Shown: in pieces, positions 1 to 12,058 of the stretch | Numbering within the stretch: position 1 is the stretch's first letter | How the letters are laid out: each line of letters begins with the position of its first letter | Source: Cylicocyclus nassatus | Taxonomy: Eukaryota > Nematoda > Chromadorea > Rhabditida > Strongylidae | Direction of reading: 5' to 3' | DNA: 64,000 bases | Assembly: GCA_958299035.1 (NCBI GenBank) | Contig: CATQJL010000001.1 | Location: 19,451,433-19,515,432 of the forward strand | Notes under the pieces: model-generated | The model's input: the letters and a program-made list of their open reading frames with translations, nothing else | Databases searched by the model: none | Told to the model about the DNA's origin: nothing | Made by a program: the position numbers and the translations under genes

Positions 1-412
1 AGCCACCTGACTCCAAAAAAGTTTGCAACGCCTTCAATTCACATAAATTTTTCATTATTCTTCACACATAGTACTAAATCCTTATTGCCCGTTAACACAC
101 CAGTTTTGGTGTCATTTCACCTTCTCTTATCTGTAAACAAGGCTTTTGTTTATTTCGGGCAGGTTTTTAGATTCGCGCATTAACCGACGGACCTGTTGAG
201 AAAGAAAATTTTTATTTTTGCAGAGATGGAATCGATAAGGCAGGAATGACAATCTGCATTCTCTATAGAAGATGAAAGGTGAAACAAAAGGGAGAAGGTG
301 ATTGTGAGGGAGGGAGAGGGAAGGAATGGAGTTTCGCTTAACGATATCCCTCTTGCCTTTTACCCCAAAACGATATCCAGCTTGCCCCGCAAGCCACCTG
401 TGCCGACCCCTG
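1..412 (+). mobile_element. 3' part of a hAT-like non-autonomous element, cut by the window edge
   Basis: The stretch resembles the right half of the complete element at 46280-46984: shared blocks include the CACCA..TTGGTGTCAT region, the AACGATATCCAGCTTG block and the terminal GCCGACCCCTG (cf. GCTGAGCCCTG). The open reading frame at 127-450 on the minus strand crosses the element end and has no protein features. The left end lies outside the window, so the target-site duplication cannot be tested. Confidence 0.55.
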
Positions 413-1127
413 AGTGAGAGCGTCTCAAGACTTATGTTACAACTCAACACATTCGAATATATCCGAATGCTTGGTCGTTCAGTAAAATGTTTGAAAATTC
501 TTTGAAATTCTTCACAATGTTTGAATATATTAGGTGAGTCCGAATGTTCGTGCCGTTTTTAGACCTGTTCTAAAATCGTTCAAAATGAGAATAGGCGAAT
601 CTTTTAGACAGTATCCCATGCAGAATTTCTTGCTCTTTCCAGCCGCTATGTTACTCTTGTGTCGATGAGCGCTGAGATAAATGCCGAAAACTAGAATTCT
701 TCATTTTTACCATGTCTGACTTTCGCTAATTTTGAGAGTTTTCATTTTGGACTTTTGAAGGTGTTTTCATAACCTTCTGACAAAACAGGTTTTTTTAAAA
801 ATTGATGCAATTTTTTGGCATCTCTCTGGCATGCTTTCTATAATTATTAAAATAAAATTACTGAAGTGACCAATTTTTATATTTGGCTCATTTTTACCTC
901 TCAGACCATCAGACGTTTAACAATTCAGGTATCATTTGACGCATCTTTTCTCCTCTTTCTGACAGCTACTTTTTCTTCGCAAACTATGCGACTTTTGCGG
1001 ACAAAATTGCCGATAAATGCACACAAATCAAATTTTCAATTTTACCGATTCCCCAGGTTGTAGTCGAGGTTTCAAAATCTATCCATTTTCAAGCCATAAT
1101 CGCTGATTTACCTTTGTAGACTAGTGA
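413..1127. repeat. MITE remnants between a hAT end and a Helitron
   Basis: Positions 417-445 match the right end of the MITE at 52630-53535 (GTCTCAAGACTTATGTTACA). Positions about 590-780 share a diverged block with 4020-4340, about 24345-24460 and 61170-61330 (motifs CCGATGC/CCCATGCAGAATTTC and CATTTTTACCATGTC). No gene is seen; the short frames at 866-1063 and 1124-1393 carry no recognisable features. Confidence 0.5.
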
Positions 1128-2738
1128 CTAGCTGGCTTACCCGGCTCCGCCTGGCCCTGTCAAAAACGATAAAGGTTCCATTTCTATCCCTGTACACCTT
1201 TACCTGTGCCCACTTCTACATTCCCTATTCCCGCAGCGTGAGTAATCAGTATGCTCACCTACCTTCCTCACCAACCCCCCAGCCGCGTAGCTCAAACTTT
1301 GCACAAAAAAAAACAATAAAATCCATAAAAGTAAGGGTAATTCTAAAACTGATGGCGTTATTCGGCTATCCGAGCCCCAAAATGTTTTTGTGACGGATCT
1401 TGCTCAAACTCGGTATATGGGGGTTATTTGAGCCGCTGATGACAATATCATAGTCATTGCGTGGCAGCGGGTAATCATAAACCTGCCTGAAACCTTGGCA
1501 GGGAATTACCTAAAGTGCTGTTCAGAGAATATCGTGCTCAATCCCCGCTATAAAGGCAATTCGTGTGGTATAAAAGTTTCCCACGACCGTAATGCTTTCT
1601 TATAGGACCACTGCCGCGCGCGATACATCCTTCGGCGGCTTTTGCCTAAGCAGAAATAGGGGGAGGAAAATTTGCCGCGTGCAATACACTCTTCGGCGGC
1701 TTTTGCCTAAGCAAATCAGAGGAGGGAGATTTGCCGCGTGCGTTACACGTTGGGACAGGTTATCAGGATGGCTGGAGACCGCCATGCAAAACGACCGTTT
1801 CGTATATATCTAAAATCTAAATTATCCCTGTCCATTCAAATCCTGCAATTCACCATAACTTCACTAATGCGTTATGACAGCGAGCAAGTTTCATATTCAT
1901 AAGCAGTATACTTGTGAACCGTTACAGGTAAGGTTTTGAGCAAATCTGGAACTTCGACCCATCTACACCCACCGTAACCCAAGAAAATGCACCATCCTGC
2001 GAAATCAACATGATACTTATGTTCAGCGCGCTAAATGACCACCCTAGACGAAGTTTGAAGCAAATCTATGTTTTCGACCCCACACCGTATATAACCACCC
2101 TAACTCTATGAAGAGGTCCCATTGTGCAGAGAGAGTATGAAATTCGTAATTAGCATGTCGAATAAGTTCTCTGGACCGAACTCCAGCCGAATTCATGATT
2201 TTGACTTCCTACCGTACACCTATCGTAACCACATGGGGAGACTTTCTGCGACGAAAGTGTGATATCTGTAATCAGCATGTAAGATAACTCTTATACACGA
2301 GTCTGAGCAAGCTCTACGACAAAAAAAATTTTGGGACCCGGTTAGCCGAATAACGCCAAACTAATATCGAACTGTATTCCCCATGCTCGATTGCCCTGTG
2401 GCCCCGTAGCTCAAACTTTGCAAAAAATCGATATAATCGATAAAAGTAATCAATAATTCCGAAAACTAATATTGTATTCGGAACCCATGCTTGATTACCC
2501 CCCTGTGCTAACTCCCAGCCCCGTAGGTGAACTCAGCAAAAAAATCGATAAAAATCGATAAAATCGATATCGTTCGATGATGAAAAGTAGCCTATGACAC
2601 CCGCCGAGGCCCGAAGTGTATGTGTGCCAAGTTTGGTCCGGATCGGTTCAGAAATAAAAATTTCTATTCGGAACATACGTACATACAGACATACATACAT
2701 ACATACATACAAACAGACATTCAGCTTTATATATAAGA
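1128..2738 (-). mobile_element. Non-autonomous Helitron, about 1.6 kb
   Basis: Read on the minus strand it starts with TCTTATATATAAAG, followed by a TGTCTG/TGTATG-rich tract and the conserved block around GAACCGAT..CAAACTTGGCACAC. It ends with a GC-rich hairpin (GGCGGAGCC core) and AAGCCAGCTAG. TC at the 5' end, hairpin plus CTAG at the 3' end, and insertion between host A and T are the diagnostic Helitron traits. The interior is shared with the copy at 56664-58140. No Rep/helicase reading frame is seen, so mobilisation would need enzymes from elsewhere. Confidence 0.85.
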
Positions 2739-2777
2739 TAGTAATAAGAGTTGAGCAAGAGGTCAAGCACAAAGTTT

Positions 2778-3085
2778 TTAAAATTCTCTCCCCCCCCCCT
2801 TCCCCATAAAAGCCTTTAAACAAGCCCTTCTTCCTCCTATTAATCTCCGGAAGTGACAATCTGGAGGACATCTTTTTCTCCTAAGAAATTGCAGAACTGT
2901 ACGCTCGATTTTCTGTGACTGCACTTCACAATCACACGTAATTTGGCGGCTGATTTTGATCTGAATGGGACTATTGAAAGGGTTATAGTTTTCTAGTTGA
3001 GGGGCATTCGGCTCCAAATTTCCATTGCAGCAAGAAGAAGCTAAGAACACAATACTCATAGCAAGAATGGAGTAATTTTTGGATT
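2778..3085 (-). CDS. Possible small secreted protein, unknown family
   Basis: On the minus strand a good acceptor (ACTTGCTTTCAG, just above 3085) precedes an open frame; the first suitable ATG is at 3059-3057. The product begins MSIVFLASSCCNG, a short hydrophobic leader, and then contains several cysteines, including CDCE and RCPPDC. The acceptor could serve SL trans-splicing, since no upstream exon joins in phase. The C-terminal end (glycine-rich, over a poly-C tract) looks non-coding, so the true 3' end is probably an intron donor or an earlier stop. An upstream frame at 3385-3176 on the same strand does not join in phase. Confidence 0.33.
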
Positions 3086-3658
3086 CTGAAAGCAAGTTAA
3101 GGGGGTCAGGCGCAATCCTTCAAAAGCTCAAGCAGCCTGAACTTTTAAGGCTTTCCCCTGACCCGATTAACTTTATCACCAAGGAAGCTTTTTCACCTTG
3201 ATTTTATTGGATTCGTTAGCATAAACCCTGTACATTCTACAATAGGTGTTTGAGCTTACCACGACTTGTTTTGCCTCTGTGGTAATTGGTGGAGTTGAAG
3301 CGCTCAAGGTAGAAAATGTCGTAACTAACATTTTGACAGCACTTCTTTGTCCTTTTTTAGCGATATTAGGTTCAATTCCTACCATAAACTTATAAATAAT
3401 GATTAATGATTTGCTAGGAATACAAAAAAGCTGACTTCTTTTGATTTTGTGAGCAAATTAATCATGTTTGAAAATCATGCTTTTTAGACGTTAGGAAACA
3501 CCAAAAAATGTAATAGGTAGTGGTTTGTAGAGCTCGTTGAGATAATTTGGCATGCTGATTATAAAAATCAAACCCAATTTACACAAAAAGCTTCTTCGGT
3601 GATCTAACGGTATGTTTAAAAAGGATTGAATTTGGCCGAAACTTGTTAGTCGAAAATC
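3086..3658. other. No supported gene
   Basis: Contains a weak imperfect inverted repeat around 3105-3165 (GGGTCAGGCGC .. CCCCTGACCC) and one minus-strand frame of 69 codons (3176-3385) that ends at a plausible donor, but no partner exon joins it in phase. Confidence 0.4.
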
Positions 3659-3918
3659 GGGATGCTGTTCACGAAAGTCATTCCTCTAGCAGATTTGTAA
3701 AATTTACGGTTCAGCGCTTTTCCATTTCACCTTAGTCGTTCGTAGTATTTTTCTTCACTTTTTTGAACAAAATCGCTTTTTGATAATTGGGATGCTGTTC
3801 ACGAAAGTCATTTCTCTGGCAGATCTGCAAAATTTACGGTTCAGCGCTTTTCCATTTCACCTTAGTCGTTCGTAGTATTTTTCTTCACTTTTTTGAGCAA
3901 ATTCGCTTTTTGATTGCG
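3659..3918 (+). repeat. Two tandem copies of a 130-bp unit
   Basis: The unit starting GGGATGCTGTTCACGAAAG occurs at 3659 and again at 3789 with few differences. It is followed by a C-rich tract (3920-3932) and a hAT-like end around 3940-3998 that resembles the right ends of the elements at 1-412 and 46280-46984. Confidence 0.85.
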
Positions 3919-4019
3919 ACCCCCCCCCCTCCCTCTTGCTCTTACCCCAAAACGACCCGCCAGGTCGGGCGCGCCTGACTCATGGCTCAACCCTGGTAAT
4001 AACCGAATTTAGAGCTTCA

Positions 4020-4340
4020 TTCTAGAAAGCATGTCAGAAAGATGCAAAAAATTGCATTAATTTGAAAAATTCTTGCCTTGTCAGAAGGTCATTGAAACAC
4101 CAGCAAAAGCCTCAAATGAAAGCTTTGAAAATTAGCGAAAGTCAGACATGGTAAAAGTAAAGGATTCTAGTTTTCGGCAAATATCTCAGCGTTCGTTGAA
4201 GAGTCACAGCGGAAACAATGCTTTTGCAACGCGGAAAAAGTTCAGCAGCATCGCATATTATTCAAACGATTTGTCCGTCATCATTCTGAACAATTTCAAA
4301 ATAGGTGTAAAAACTGCACGAATTTCGGACTCACATAATA
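4020..4340. repeat. Remnant of a dispersed MITE, interrupted at its right side
   Basis: Shares diverged blocks (GAAAATTAGCGAAAGTCAGACATGG, read here in two pieces) with 590-780, about 24345-24460 and 61170-61330. The next element begins at a TA dinucleotide at 4339-4340. The 94-codon frame at 4148-4432 runs across this boundary and is therefore not a gene. Confidence 0.5.
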
Positions 4341-5190
4341 CAGGGTGTCCCAAAAGTAAGTACACACTTTTCAATCGTTATTATCTCTTTTCCCAATGGG
4401 TCTTTTTTTGCCATTCAAGTACCATTCTGTAGAGGAGTCCTTAACTTAGATTAACAGTAAGGAGTGGATCACCGATCACTCATCATTACTGTAGGATTAC
4501 GGTAAGAACTTCCAGCATGTGGAACTATTGTGAAATATGCCATCTAACAAAATTTTTTCTCAAAAAATCTGAAAAATCATGTGCTAGCGTCTTCGTGCAC
4601 ACTCATCCATTACACAACTTTTTATGGGTGTTTTCAGCTCTTTGACGGTGTAACCACATTTTTGACAAAGACTGGGATTTCGGTTATGACGATTTACGTG
4701 AAGTAACTTTGACAAGTAAAGTGGAAATTTCATATTCGAAATCAGCGGCCTCCATTACCATAGTATAAGAGTTTTTGGTTTGTTCGGTTTTGTTCCGAGG
4801 CGAAAATGGCCTCCAATGGTTTAAAATCCTTCTCGAAGTTCCCACAGTAATCCTACAGTACTAAAGAGCAATCTTTGATTCGCTCAACGCTGTAAATTCC
4901 AGCTGGAGCCTTCTCTACAGCATGGAATCAGTGTGCACGAAAACGCTAGCACACGATTTTTTGGATTTTCTTGACAAAAATTCTGTCAGATGGCATATTT
5001 CACAATGGTTCCACATGCTGGAAGTTCTTACGTAATCCTACAGTAATGATGAGCGATCGGTGATCCGCTCCCTATTGTAAGTCTAAGTTGAAGCCTCCTC
5101 TACGAAATGGTACTCGAATGGCGGAAAAGATTCAATGAGAAGAGAAATATTAACGATTGAAAAGTGTGTACTAACTTTTGGGACACCCTG
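4341..5190. mobile_element. Palindromic MITE with CAGGGTGTCCC ends, TA target site
   Basis: The left end CAGGGTGTCCCAAAAGTA and the right end ACTTTTGGGACACCCTG are inverted copies, each flanked by TA. The inverted similarity continues almost to the centre (about 4740), including paired GTAGGATTACGGTAA and CTTCCAGCATGTGGAAC blocks. The TA duplication and end sequence fit the Tc1/mariner group. No transposase is present. Confidence 0.88.
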
Positions 5191-5620
5191 TATAACCGTA
5201 AATTTTCAGCTTTCCACAAGCCCTACTTTTCGAGAGTTATTGATTTTAGCGCGGAACAAGCTAGGGAGGAAAGCCGAATTCGGTAATTTTCGAGTACTGC
5301 TAAGGACTTGTAGTATACACTTACATGGGTAGAAACTGCACAGCGTTTCTATATAAGCATGGAAATTTTCGTTTTCTTGATTTATAGATGAGAGAAAAAA
5401 TTCAGAAATGGTACACATGAGTGTCTGAGTGGTTGCAATTTATATCATCTGGTTGTGGTTGCACGGGATCAGTTTCCCCTATTTTTTAAGTCATCAGTAG
5501 GACTCGAACTCCAGATGTAAACTTACGGTGAGTAACTGGTGCAAACCTTTGCACGATTGTGTAGAGCTTGCTTTGCTCTTTCAAAGAGTGCTCAAGAGTC
5601 GAAACTACCAAGTATGCGAC
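5191..5620. repeat. Half of a mariner-type MITE carrying the AGAGCTTGCTTTGCTC module
   Basis: Contains the blocks CCGTAAATTTTCAGC, the GAAAATTTTCGTTTTCT region and, at about 5560, GTAGAGCTTGCTTTGCTC. These occur in the same order in the right half of the element at 52630-53535, suggesting that this is the right half of a related copy. Confidence 0.6.
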
Positions 5621-5958
5621 TTTTCGCCGTAAGAATTCAAAGAGTACAAGACTTTGCTACAACCTACTACTTCTCACCGATTTACCAGAAGTTGGTTTTC
5701 TTTGTCTCATTTTCCGTTTTCAATCTGTTGCGAAACTTCTTCGCTCATATAGAACTCATCTTGTCATTAACTCTAGATCAATCTTTGCGATGATACCAAA
5801 AACGCAGAAATTGCTCTGAACATCCCTCTAAACAGTCAAAGATGTTTAATATTATTTTTAAGCTATCCTAGCCCAATGTCTTGCTAGAAACCCTTGCCAT
5901 CATACATTTAGCAAGCATTTGCTAAATTAGGCAAGCAATACTTCTTGTATCACCTCTA

Positions 5959-6690
5959 CAGGGTGTCCAAAAAATGTATCGAACGTTTGATCTTTAATAA
6001 CTTCCTTATATGGAAAGCTTTCGCGGATCTTTGAGTGTCATACGGTAAAGCTGGGTTTAACTCAGGTTAACGGTATAAAGCGAATCATCGATTTCTCTTA
6101 GTTACTGTAGGATTACGGTAGAAATTTGAATTAATTTTAAGCTTCTGACAGCGAGAACTGCTTCTAAAAAATTCCAAAAAAAATCGAAGGACGTTAAAGT
6201 GAGGTTTTCGGAAATGCTGAATTTATTTACAAAGTTTTTTGCTGCCGTACTCCTCATCTTCCTACGGTATGCACACTGTAACGCTGAATTTTTCCTATTT
6301 TTCCAAAATTTACTAAATCAACGTTGAATTTACAAATACGTCGTCGTCGTTCTTGTTAGCCAAGGCGTTACAGTGCGTATACCGTAGGAAGATGAGGAGT
6401 ACGGTAGCGGAGAACTTCGTAATTAGATTCAGCACCCCCAAAAACCCTTCAGCTTAACGTCCTTCGGTTTTTTTCGATATTCTTAAGAAGCAGTTCTCGC
6501 CTATCATGAGCTTGCAATTAGTTGAAAATTCCTACCGTAATGCTACAGTAATCAAAAGAAATCCGTAATGCGTTATACTGCTAATCTAAGTTGAACCCAG
6601 CTCTACCGTATGACACTCAAAGATCCGCGAAAGCTTTCCGTATAAGGAAGTTATCAAAGATCAAACGTTCGATACATTTTTTGGGACCTG
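5959..6690. mobile_element. Palindromic MITE with CAGGGTGTCC ends, TA target site
   Basis: The left end CAGGGTGTCCAAAAAATG and right end CATTTTTTGGGACCTG are imperfect inverted copies flanked by TA on both sides. Inverted similarity extends inward (GATCAAACGTTCGATAC, TGACACTCAAAGATCCGC, TACTCCTCATCTTCCTACGG). It is a different family from 4341-5190 despite the shared terminal CAGGGTGTCC. No reading frame of note. Confidence 0.88.
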
Positions 6691-6875
6691 TATATTAGGT
6701 AATTCTAATAAAACAAGAAGATTTTTCCATCGATTGTTTTTCAGTAGCATTTTCCGGCAAATCGGTGCTATCCGAAGTATCCAGCAGTCATCTGATTATA
6801 GGTAGCACCAGCACGAATATTTGTAGCTAAATAGTTTGTTTTTTCTAGCGGAGTAAACACCATTTTCGTTGTCAG

Positions 6876-7324
6876 CAGGGTCAAGCGTGGGGTGTGGGAC
6901 GCCACACCTGGGGGTCTTATTGAGGAGTCAAAAGGGGAGGGGGTCGTAATTGGGTAATCTGATAATAGTGATAACATGATATTGGTATCATATCCATGAT
7001 TAGCATGTCATTGAGCGAATTCTGAAGATTCACAATAGGCTATCTAAGTGAAATGGTCATATTCCAACATGGTTAACTTTGTTTCAAAGGTGAATTAGCT
7101 ATCCGTTTTTGCACTCAAGGCAAAGCATTGCCCTTCTTTGTCCATCCCAGAAATCCCGCTTCAAAAGACCCCCAAACTGTGGAATTAGAAGCGAATCGAA
7201 ATCTCATTTTTTCCGTTTTTCGCTTTAAATGGCTGTGCTTTCACTAAATATTACTCAGAAAGAAGACGAATTAGGCTTAAAACATTCCTATGGAATCTAC
7301 GGCCACACCCCTTGCTTGACCCTG
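6876..7324. mobile_element. Non-autonomous hAT element (CAGGGTCAAGC ends)
   Basis: The ends CAGGGTCAAGCGTGGGGTGT and ACACCCCTTGCTTGACCCTG are inverted repeats. The flanking 8-mers are GTTGTCAG (6868-6875) and GTTGTTAG (7325-7332), 7 of 8 identical, as expected of a hAT target duplication. The same end type bounds the larger element at 35717-39021. No transposase is seen. Confidence 0.85.
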
Positions 7325-8396
7325 GTTGTTAGTTTTTCTAATCCTGCTAAAAAAATCATAGATGTGTTCTTTCTATTTTTGATACAAATTAAACGGTGTG
7401 GATGATTATTCAAATATGAGTTGAAAGTCGCTTGTCGTCACAAAGCTTGTTCGTTTCATGGCAAATTTGAAGCACACATATTGCTTTGATGAGAGCAGTA
7501 TGATTCTTATCATCGTAGTAGCTTTAGCACCACCAACATGTGACCTAAGCTTTTCTACATGCTTTTGGAGTCTTCGAATTCACATCTTGCCAGGAAGTCA
7601 GAAATTAAAGGTGTAGCTACAAAATACATTTATACCAAATAACTTTGAGGACAATCGATACGTTCATTTAGCTCATGTCGGACCGAACATACTGCTACCA
7701 TTTCTTTTCTCCCAAAAAGAAGTTATTTCCTATTTAGGCAAACAGTGTGCTCTCAATCACTGATACTTCAATAGTAGAGCAGCTAAAACTAACTATCGAA
7801 GTAATGTATGCTTGTGCCTCAATTACAACATCAAGAGGAGAGTGGTTGATTTGATAACCAGAAAAAAGTGCATGCTTTTCAAAGCCGATTAGGTTGAATG
7901 AACTGTTTCGATTAACAAGGTATAGGTGCGCAGTACTAATATTCATTCTGCAGAAACAATGTGGCACGCAAGTCTACTTCCTTGTGGAGGTTGCAAACAC
8001 TTGATTGGAGTCTCAAAGTTTTTATTTGGGCATTGCCTTAAAGGGCATTGTGCTCTCTTAATAGGAACGCCACCATTTGTAAGACTGTCTACCCCAAATC
8101 TCGCACTTCGCGCAATCTCAAAAACGCCCGACGTTCCAACTATGCCTTTTATTCCGATCTTTTGAGAATCTTGATAGTTCGACCAGTACCCAGGATTAGT
8201 TTAACAACTTGTTGACAACCTCGCACCTCGCATTTGTTGCTCCAACATCCTAATATATTCACAGCTGTATAAACTTGCTTCGTAGCCCATCCACATCAAA
8301 TAGTTTTAAGAGATGAATGCAAAAAATTTTATATCAATGTCGAACACATTTTTTCGTCATAAGATATGCATTTGACGCTCAAAAATTAGAACATCT
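7325..8396. other. Mostly unassigned; one weak plus-strand exon candidate
   Basis: A plus-strand frame at about 7955-8165 follows an acceptor-like ATTCTGCAG and encodes a Cys-x2-Cys .. Cys-x4-Cys pattern (PCGGC .. HCLKGHC). The antisense frame at 7734-7967 is equally long. No splice partner in phase was found, so neither is called as a gene. Confidence 0.3.
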
Positions 8397-8550
8397 TTAG
8401 AAGATTTTGCCAAAATTTTTACTGGAATGGAAGTAGAATCTATAAGAAGAGTACGCTGGTTAGCACTTACAATTTAGAAGATTTTGCCAAAATTTTTACT
8501 GGAATGGAAGTAGAATCTATAAGAAGAGTACGCTGGTTAGCACTTACAAG
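8397..8550 (+). repeat. Two perfect tandem copies of a 77-bp unit
   Basis: TTAGAAGATTTTGCCAAAAT begins at 8397 and again at 8474. The two copies look essentially identical, which suggests a recent local duplication (or an assembly artefact). Confidence 0.9.
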
Positions 8551-8992
8551 AGAATGGTCAGAAGTCGAAGTGGCCAAACCAAACAAGCTGTATATCATTC
8601 GATGCACTATAAAACGCTGACTTCGAATCTGTTTTCCTTATCTGCTTCCCGCTTCTGTGGACGAAGCTACAAGTGTTTTATTGTGAAAAAATCATACATA
8701 AAAACAGCGAGATTAAGCACATTCTTGCACTTTTAGCTCGGCTTCTGGCTTCAAAAATTTTAAGTAAGCTAGCTGCATGTTTTGGCCCAGCATTGAGGCG
8801 AACGAGGCTCTGTACGGCTAAATTTTCAATTTCACGCATAATTTCTAAGCAAAATAATGGTATTTAGTGGCTTATAACTTCGTCCAGAAAAACGATAAGC
8901 AGATAAAGAAGACAGATTTAGAGTCAGCGCTTCATACTGCATCTAACGCTACGCAGCTTTTCTGAATGGTTCTTCAATTTCTGACCATTCCC
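8550..8992. mobile_element. Fold-back MITE with the AACGCTGA..AATCTG module
   Basis: The outer ends AGAATGGTCAGAA and TTTCTGACCATTC are inverted copies. Inside, 8602-8646 (TGCACTATAAAACGCTGACT and following) pairs with 8897-8941. The unpaired centre holds a frame at 8673-8867 with no recognisable domain. The AACGCTGA module also occurs in fold-backs at 35167-35640, 47606-48281 and 49745-50105. Confidence 0.8.
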
Positions 8993-9510
8993 TTGCTAGT
9001 ACATATTCAGATTATAAAGCGATAGTGAATGGTTACCAGATGATATATTCTTTGTTGCTTCCAAAGTACATAGCGCTTCGCACTACTCATCATTCAAACA
9101 AGAGCGACTTCAATAACTTTTTTTGAGAAACCCTACAAAAATTGAGTTCTCATTTAGAAGGCAACGTCAGGGCAAACTTGAGTTGTGGGGCTTTTGAAGA
9201 AATATGTTCGTGAGGCTTTGAGCCACTACTCAAGCGTCAGCGCTATGAATTATCCACAACCTAGAAATTTATCTACCTGTCCCCTTACCGTATTTCTAAA
9301 ACATTAACATCGACTTGCAAACTTTTGAGTGGAACCCTCACTCCTCTGGTAATGCATCCCACCCAAGTGCATGCAAGCCGACGCAAATCGTTCTTCAAAT
9401 TTTACGGTACCAGCTTTGGAGAAATTTTTTGTCTATGGAAGAATCATTTGCTCTGCCGCTTAAATAGAGTTTAATTCAGAGCCCAACAATCAGTTATTAC
9501 ATAAAAACAC

Positions 9511-9639
9511 CACTTGACAGTCAAGGCTGAGTTCAACTCATCCGGAATTTCTAGAACAGTTCCAGCACACGGTTATTACACTGTGTTGGAACTACTTCGA
9601 AGTTCTGGATGAGTTGAACTCAGCCATGACTGTCAAGTG
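9511..9639. repeat. Short hairpin MITE, about 129 bp
   Basis: CACTTGACAGTCAAGGCTGA on the left mirrors the right end (CTCAGCCATGACTGTCAAGTG, read in two parts). The inverted match extends through GAGTTCAACTCATCC and GTTCCA(A/G)CAC towards a short loop near 9575. The inner GTTCC..CAC..TGTG blocks resemble the hairpin at 42815-42924. Confidence 0.85.
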
Positions 9640-11034
9640 TGGGTTGCATGCGTTGCAGCCGCCAGCATGCGGCTTTAAGCTGCGCGAAACACCAGTTTTT
9701 GACTTTGCTGAACAATCTTGACAGTGCATTTTACCTATAATACTTTCGCATCATTCTTTCACTGCTTCTTCTTGTAATGAAGATAATTCCGAAATCAACG
9801 TGAGGTTCGAGAATGAAGCTTTTTCATGTCTTATCGTGCATAAAGATATATTCTCCTGTGCAATTCTCCTTCGTGAGTTTTTTGTATAATTTTTTGTATT
9901 TAAGAATGTCGCTGGGTCCTCAATATCACGAGCTACCTTTAGAGATAAGTAATATTACCATCACGATTGCGAAGATCGCGAATTTTTACTTATTTAGATG
10001 CGATTTGACTTTGGTCATTTCAGCCACATTTCTTCACACAATTCATGTTGCTTGCTCGTTCGTTGTTGATTACCGTCTGTTTTCGATGGAACAACTCCGA
10101 ATTCAGATAAACTTGGAGAAATGTACACGGATAAAAACGGTATCAGTTTATAGCAGCTTCCAGCCTTGCGGAATTGCCATGTTTCGGAACAGTTCTAGCA
10201 CGGTGAGAGTACTGTGTCGGAAATGTTCCGAAAATTTCCGATTGTGAATCCAGCTGAAAAAGTCATTTTAGGAAGCTGCCGAGGCAAAATATTAAATTCC
10301 TATGCTGGCTCATGTAAGCTCGACACTCGGACATCTCTGCTGGATACATGGAAAAAAGCATAGAAGGAGGCCAAGATGAGCTCGCTCAACGTCTTAGCCC
10401 ATCTCTCTTTTCATAGTTTGAGTAAGTTTGATTTTTTGATTTCAAATCTGATCCCAAAAATACGGTTACTTTCAATTTCGGCCAAAGCGACTATGTTAAA
10501 TAGAGGTGCCATGGTTCCTTTGAAGTGTTGCATATTCACAAAAACGGTTCTAAGCAAATTTTAGAGCTGCATCGATACTTGCAGTTCTAGATTGTCGGAG
10601 TAAACTTTTTGAGCAGAAGAAAAATGTAGTAGTGAAGCGTGGAGTTGAGTGTATAAAGGATAAATCAAAAGCTTCTTGTTGAGAAGCGAGTGTCTGTAGA
10701 AATTATAATCCTCCAAGAAATGAAAATATTTTCAGAAACCGTAGAAGATCTCGATCCTGAAAGTTTGGTAAAAAATTATGCTTTGAAAGTATGCATATTT
10801 TGTTGAAACAAGTGGCTCATTCTTTGATTGGTAAAATTCTCTAGGAAAATTATGTAGTTTTTCAATTACCTTAACTATTAGGCATCACGAGTAAGCATTC
10901 ATCTGATGTTTTCTTGTTTGATGTTTTCCGATTAGACATTGTAGTAGCAGTCATGAACAAGTAGCAGTAAATGAGCGAAAGGTTTAATTGGCTTTTTGAG
11001 CATGGCAAATACATATTTTGCAAATCAAATTTAC
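9640..11034. other. No supported gene
   Basis: A 144-codon plus-strand frame (9813-10247) is hydrophobic and ends in a diverged copy of the GTTCTAGCAC..GTGTCGGAAATGTTCC hairpin motif, so it is likely repeat-derived. Other frames are short and without features. Confidence 0.4.
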
Positions 11035-11142
11035 TTATCAATGCATCGAGTTCAGAGCGCATAAGCCAGCAATGCAGACAGTCTATCTCATCTTGCTGAT
11101 GGCATGCCTGTGTCATATGACATTGTGAATGAAAGAGCAAGG
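11035..11142 (-). CDS. Candidate exon of a Cys-rich protein, unknown family
   Basis: On the minus strand a strong acceptor (CAGCTTATTTTCAG) opens an exon that ends at a GTAAAT donor in phase 1. The exon reads in one frame with a dense Cys/His pattern (CHMTQACHQQ, then DCLHCWLM). Further downstream the frame stays open but loses this character. No partner exon was found, so this may be a single surviving exon. Confidence 0.35.
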
Positions 11143-11600
11143 CTGAAAATAAGCTGCGGACGTTTTTATAATGCATGAGCTAATTTTCAGCACGCCTTTG
11201 TTATACTGTTTTGAAAAGAAGAGAAGGTTCAATAAGCGATTTTTTGAAATAAAACAGATTTTATCTGCATCTATCTGCCTGAATGGTCTCGGAATTTTAC
11301 TTCGTTAATCAGCTAACTTCTATTCGTCGTTCTCTCGTGAATGCGCATTATGAAATCATAGAACGCAAAAAAGTCAATACCTGTGAATGAGAATTGCTTC
11401 TTGGATTTTTCTTTTCCTATTTCCCATTATAAAGATGCTTTTGAGAATTTCTAATTATGATCATGTCAATAAGGTCTTAATTTGCCTCAGAAAGGCTAAG
11501 AAATCTGCATATTCTTCCTATAAACTTTTGCATTAGGTTAATTTGAGTCGCTAACTTTGAATAAGCGTTCGCACCGTAATGCTTTTGTGTAGGCACATAT

Positions 11601-12058
11601 CAGACGTAGTCCGAAGATTTTGGACGGGGGGAGGGGGGGGGGGGGCAAAAATTTTTTTCAAACGAAGATGCGTGGCGTTAGCCACGCACTCCCAAAAACT
11701 TTCAGGCGTGCGGGTGCTTCTCAAAATTTTCGCGGGTCCCCAACCTTTAAAGTCTGGAAAAGGGGTCGGGGCGTACTCAAAATTTTCGCGGGTCCCCAAC
11801 CTTTAAAGTCTGGAAAAGGGGTCGGGGCGTCAGCCACGCCGCCGAAAAATTTTTTCATAAAACTAACTTAAATTTTTTAAAAATTCAAAAAATTATTTTA
11901 ATTGATGACAAATATAAACAAGTCACTTGCACATTTTCAAAACCCAGGTAAGTAAATTTCAAAAATTTCGCGACCCATCCAGAATACTTGAAGTATCCTC
12001 CAAACCTGCACACTCGTGATGAATTCCCCCCGCCGCCCTCCCCCTCGGTCCGCCATTG
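11601..12058. mobile_element. Non-autonomous hAT element with perfect 8-bp target duplication
   Basis: Flanked by GCACATAT at 11593-11600 and again at 12059-12066. The ends (CAGACGTAGTCC .. CGGTCCGCCATTG) are diverged versions of the CAGTGGCGTACC ends seen at 33441-33875 and 48974-49260. The interior has long G and C runs, the shared GCGTGGCGTTAGCCACGC palindrome and an internal tandem duplication of about 50-60 bp (11720-11830). Reading frames here are low complexity and not genes. Confidence 0.9.

Noticed and set aside
4148..4432. 94-codon frame as a gene
   Set aside because: It crosses the border between a MITE remnant and the CAGGGTG element.
11551..11871. Glycine- or proline-rich frames (also 33393-33662, 48874-49378, 38660-39031)
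   Set aside because: They arise from G and C runs inside hAT elements and hairpins and are open on both strands.
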